From Pseudopyrenochaeta lycopersici (Eukaryota; Ascomycota; Dothideomycetes; Pleosporales; Pseudopyrenochaetaceae), in assembly GCA_003313425.1 (NCBI GenBank), contig NHZP01000003.1, positions 2,254,094 to 2,318,093 of the forward strand: DNA of 64,000 nucleotides. Direction: 5' to 3'. Shown here piece after piece: positions 63,131 to 64,000 of this stretch (position 1 is the stretch's first letter; the number at the start of each line of letters is the position of its first letter). Position numbers and translations under genes: made by a program. The notes under the pieces were generated by a model. It had not been told where the DNA came from and ran no database searches. It saw only the letters and a list, made by a program, of their open reading frames with translations.

Positions 63131-64000
63131 TAAGATAGTAGGCTTTGGGAGGTAGGATATCAAGGGCAGGTAGATAGTAAGGAGGAGCTAGGTAGATAGA
63201 TAGGAGAGGTATATCAAGATAGGCAGATTTTTAAGCATATATTAGTAAAGGAGTAGCTAGTATTATATATAGTATCTTAGAAGAGGAAAGAAGAAATAGA
63301 TATATTTATATAGTATTTATAAAAGAATAGTTAACTAGTTTAAATAAGAAAAAAGAAGAAGAGAGTAAAGTAATTTAATATAAGATGTTAGAAGGAGAGT
63401 AGAGAATAGCTAGCTACTTAAATAAGAAAAAGAAGAAAGAGAGTAAAGTAATTAATGTAAGACATAGAAAGAGGTAAAGAATAGCTAGCTACTTTAAATA
63501 ATATATAAAATAGCTATAATTAGGTTAATTTTAAGAAAAGTTAAGTTTATATATAAGTCTTAGTAGAAAATACTATATAAATAACAATAGTAAGAAGCTA
63601 TAGTATATAAAATTCTAGAAATATAGTAGTATAACTTTTAGTAGTAGTATAATAAGAAGTTATTAAAATATAAAAGTTAAAAGATAAAAAGAAAAGAAGA
63701 ATAAAAATATTAGAGTTAATAATTAATAATCTTATAGTAAAGAATAGTTTTTAAAGTAAAGTAGATAAAATAGTAGGAAAGAAGAAAGTAGTAGGTAAAG
63801 TAGCAGTAAGTAAAGTAAAGTAGAAGATAAAATAGTAGTATGTAAGATAGTAGTATGTAAGATAGTAGAAAGTAAGATAGTAGAAAATAAGATAGTAAGT
63901 AAAAGTATAGCTAAAGTAGTAGTAAGTAAAAGAGTAGATAATATAGTAGTAGGTAATATAGTAGATAAAGAAGTAGATAAGAAAGTAGTAAGTTAAGTAG
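63131..64000. repeat. Purine-rich, C-depleted repeat DNA
   Basis: The plus strand is nearly without C. Units such as GTAAGATAGTAG repeat between about 63770 and the window end, and two similar blocks (63330-63420, 63420-63490, each with AAATAAGAAAAAGAAG and AGAGAGTAAAGTAAT) lie before. No coding frame. Confidence 0.6.

Overview
The window looks like a filamentous ascomycete (Pezizomycotina) chromosome segment, probably a Dothideomycete-like species with compartmentalised AT-rich isochores. Reasons: short fungal introns (46-59 bp) with CTAAT-type branch points, a CFEM-domain PTH11-type receptor, a HET-domain gene, OrsD/RecQ-helicase-like elements, and very heavy repeat-induced point mutation (RIP). 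In the RIP-hit blocks CpA/TpG is almost absent and TpA is in excess, while CpG survives. Protein-like frames there are broken mainly by TAG/TAA where CAG, CAA or TGG codons fit.

Layout. (1) 1-31.3 kb is a nested transposon cluster. An old RIP-degraded copia (1-2757) holds a solo gypsy LTR (2108-2409). A truncated minus-strand copia (3423-4820) abuts an inverted LTR structure. A Ty3/gypsy element ('gypsy-A', about 5.07-30.78 kb) is interrupted by a Tc1-like element (9667-10994) and by a second gypsy ('gypsy-B', 11614-29251, TSD GTTAC). Gypsy-B is itself interrupted by an intact copia ('copia-1', 14677-19919, TSD AATCT, identical LTRs) and a decayed copia ('copia-2', 21063-26290, TSD AGTAG). 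A hAT relic follows. (2) 31.9-47.9 kb has normal base composition: a Tad/I-type LINE fragment carrying a MITE, half of a pogo/Fot transposase, a three-exon CFEM-GPCR gene, hAT, MULE and LINE fragments, an HMG-CoA-reductase-like fragment, and a two-exon HET gene with TPR and Gag-like sequence at its N-terminus. (3) 48-57 kb carries two RIP-damaged OrsD/RecQ-helicase-like (telomere-linked-helicase type) genes in tandem. (4) 57.7-64 kb is AT-rich with an unrecognised secreted-like pseudogene and, divergently placed, a decayed gene for a secreted repeat protein: five 55-residue units, each ending in a Lys-Arg (Kex2-type) site.

Strongest observations. The copia family joins Gag and Pol in one frame through TGA-CTA, a known readthrough context, and this site is retained in three copies of different age. 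The same copias have a primer-binding site complementary to the anticodon arm of tRNA-Lys(CUU), implying half-tRNA priming. The repeat-precursor gene at 60.36-61.60 kb becomes legible only when a 47-bp intron is removed, and may be an undescribed Kex2-processed peptide family. Gypsy-A appears to carry an antisense ORF between its integrase and 3' LTR.
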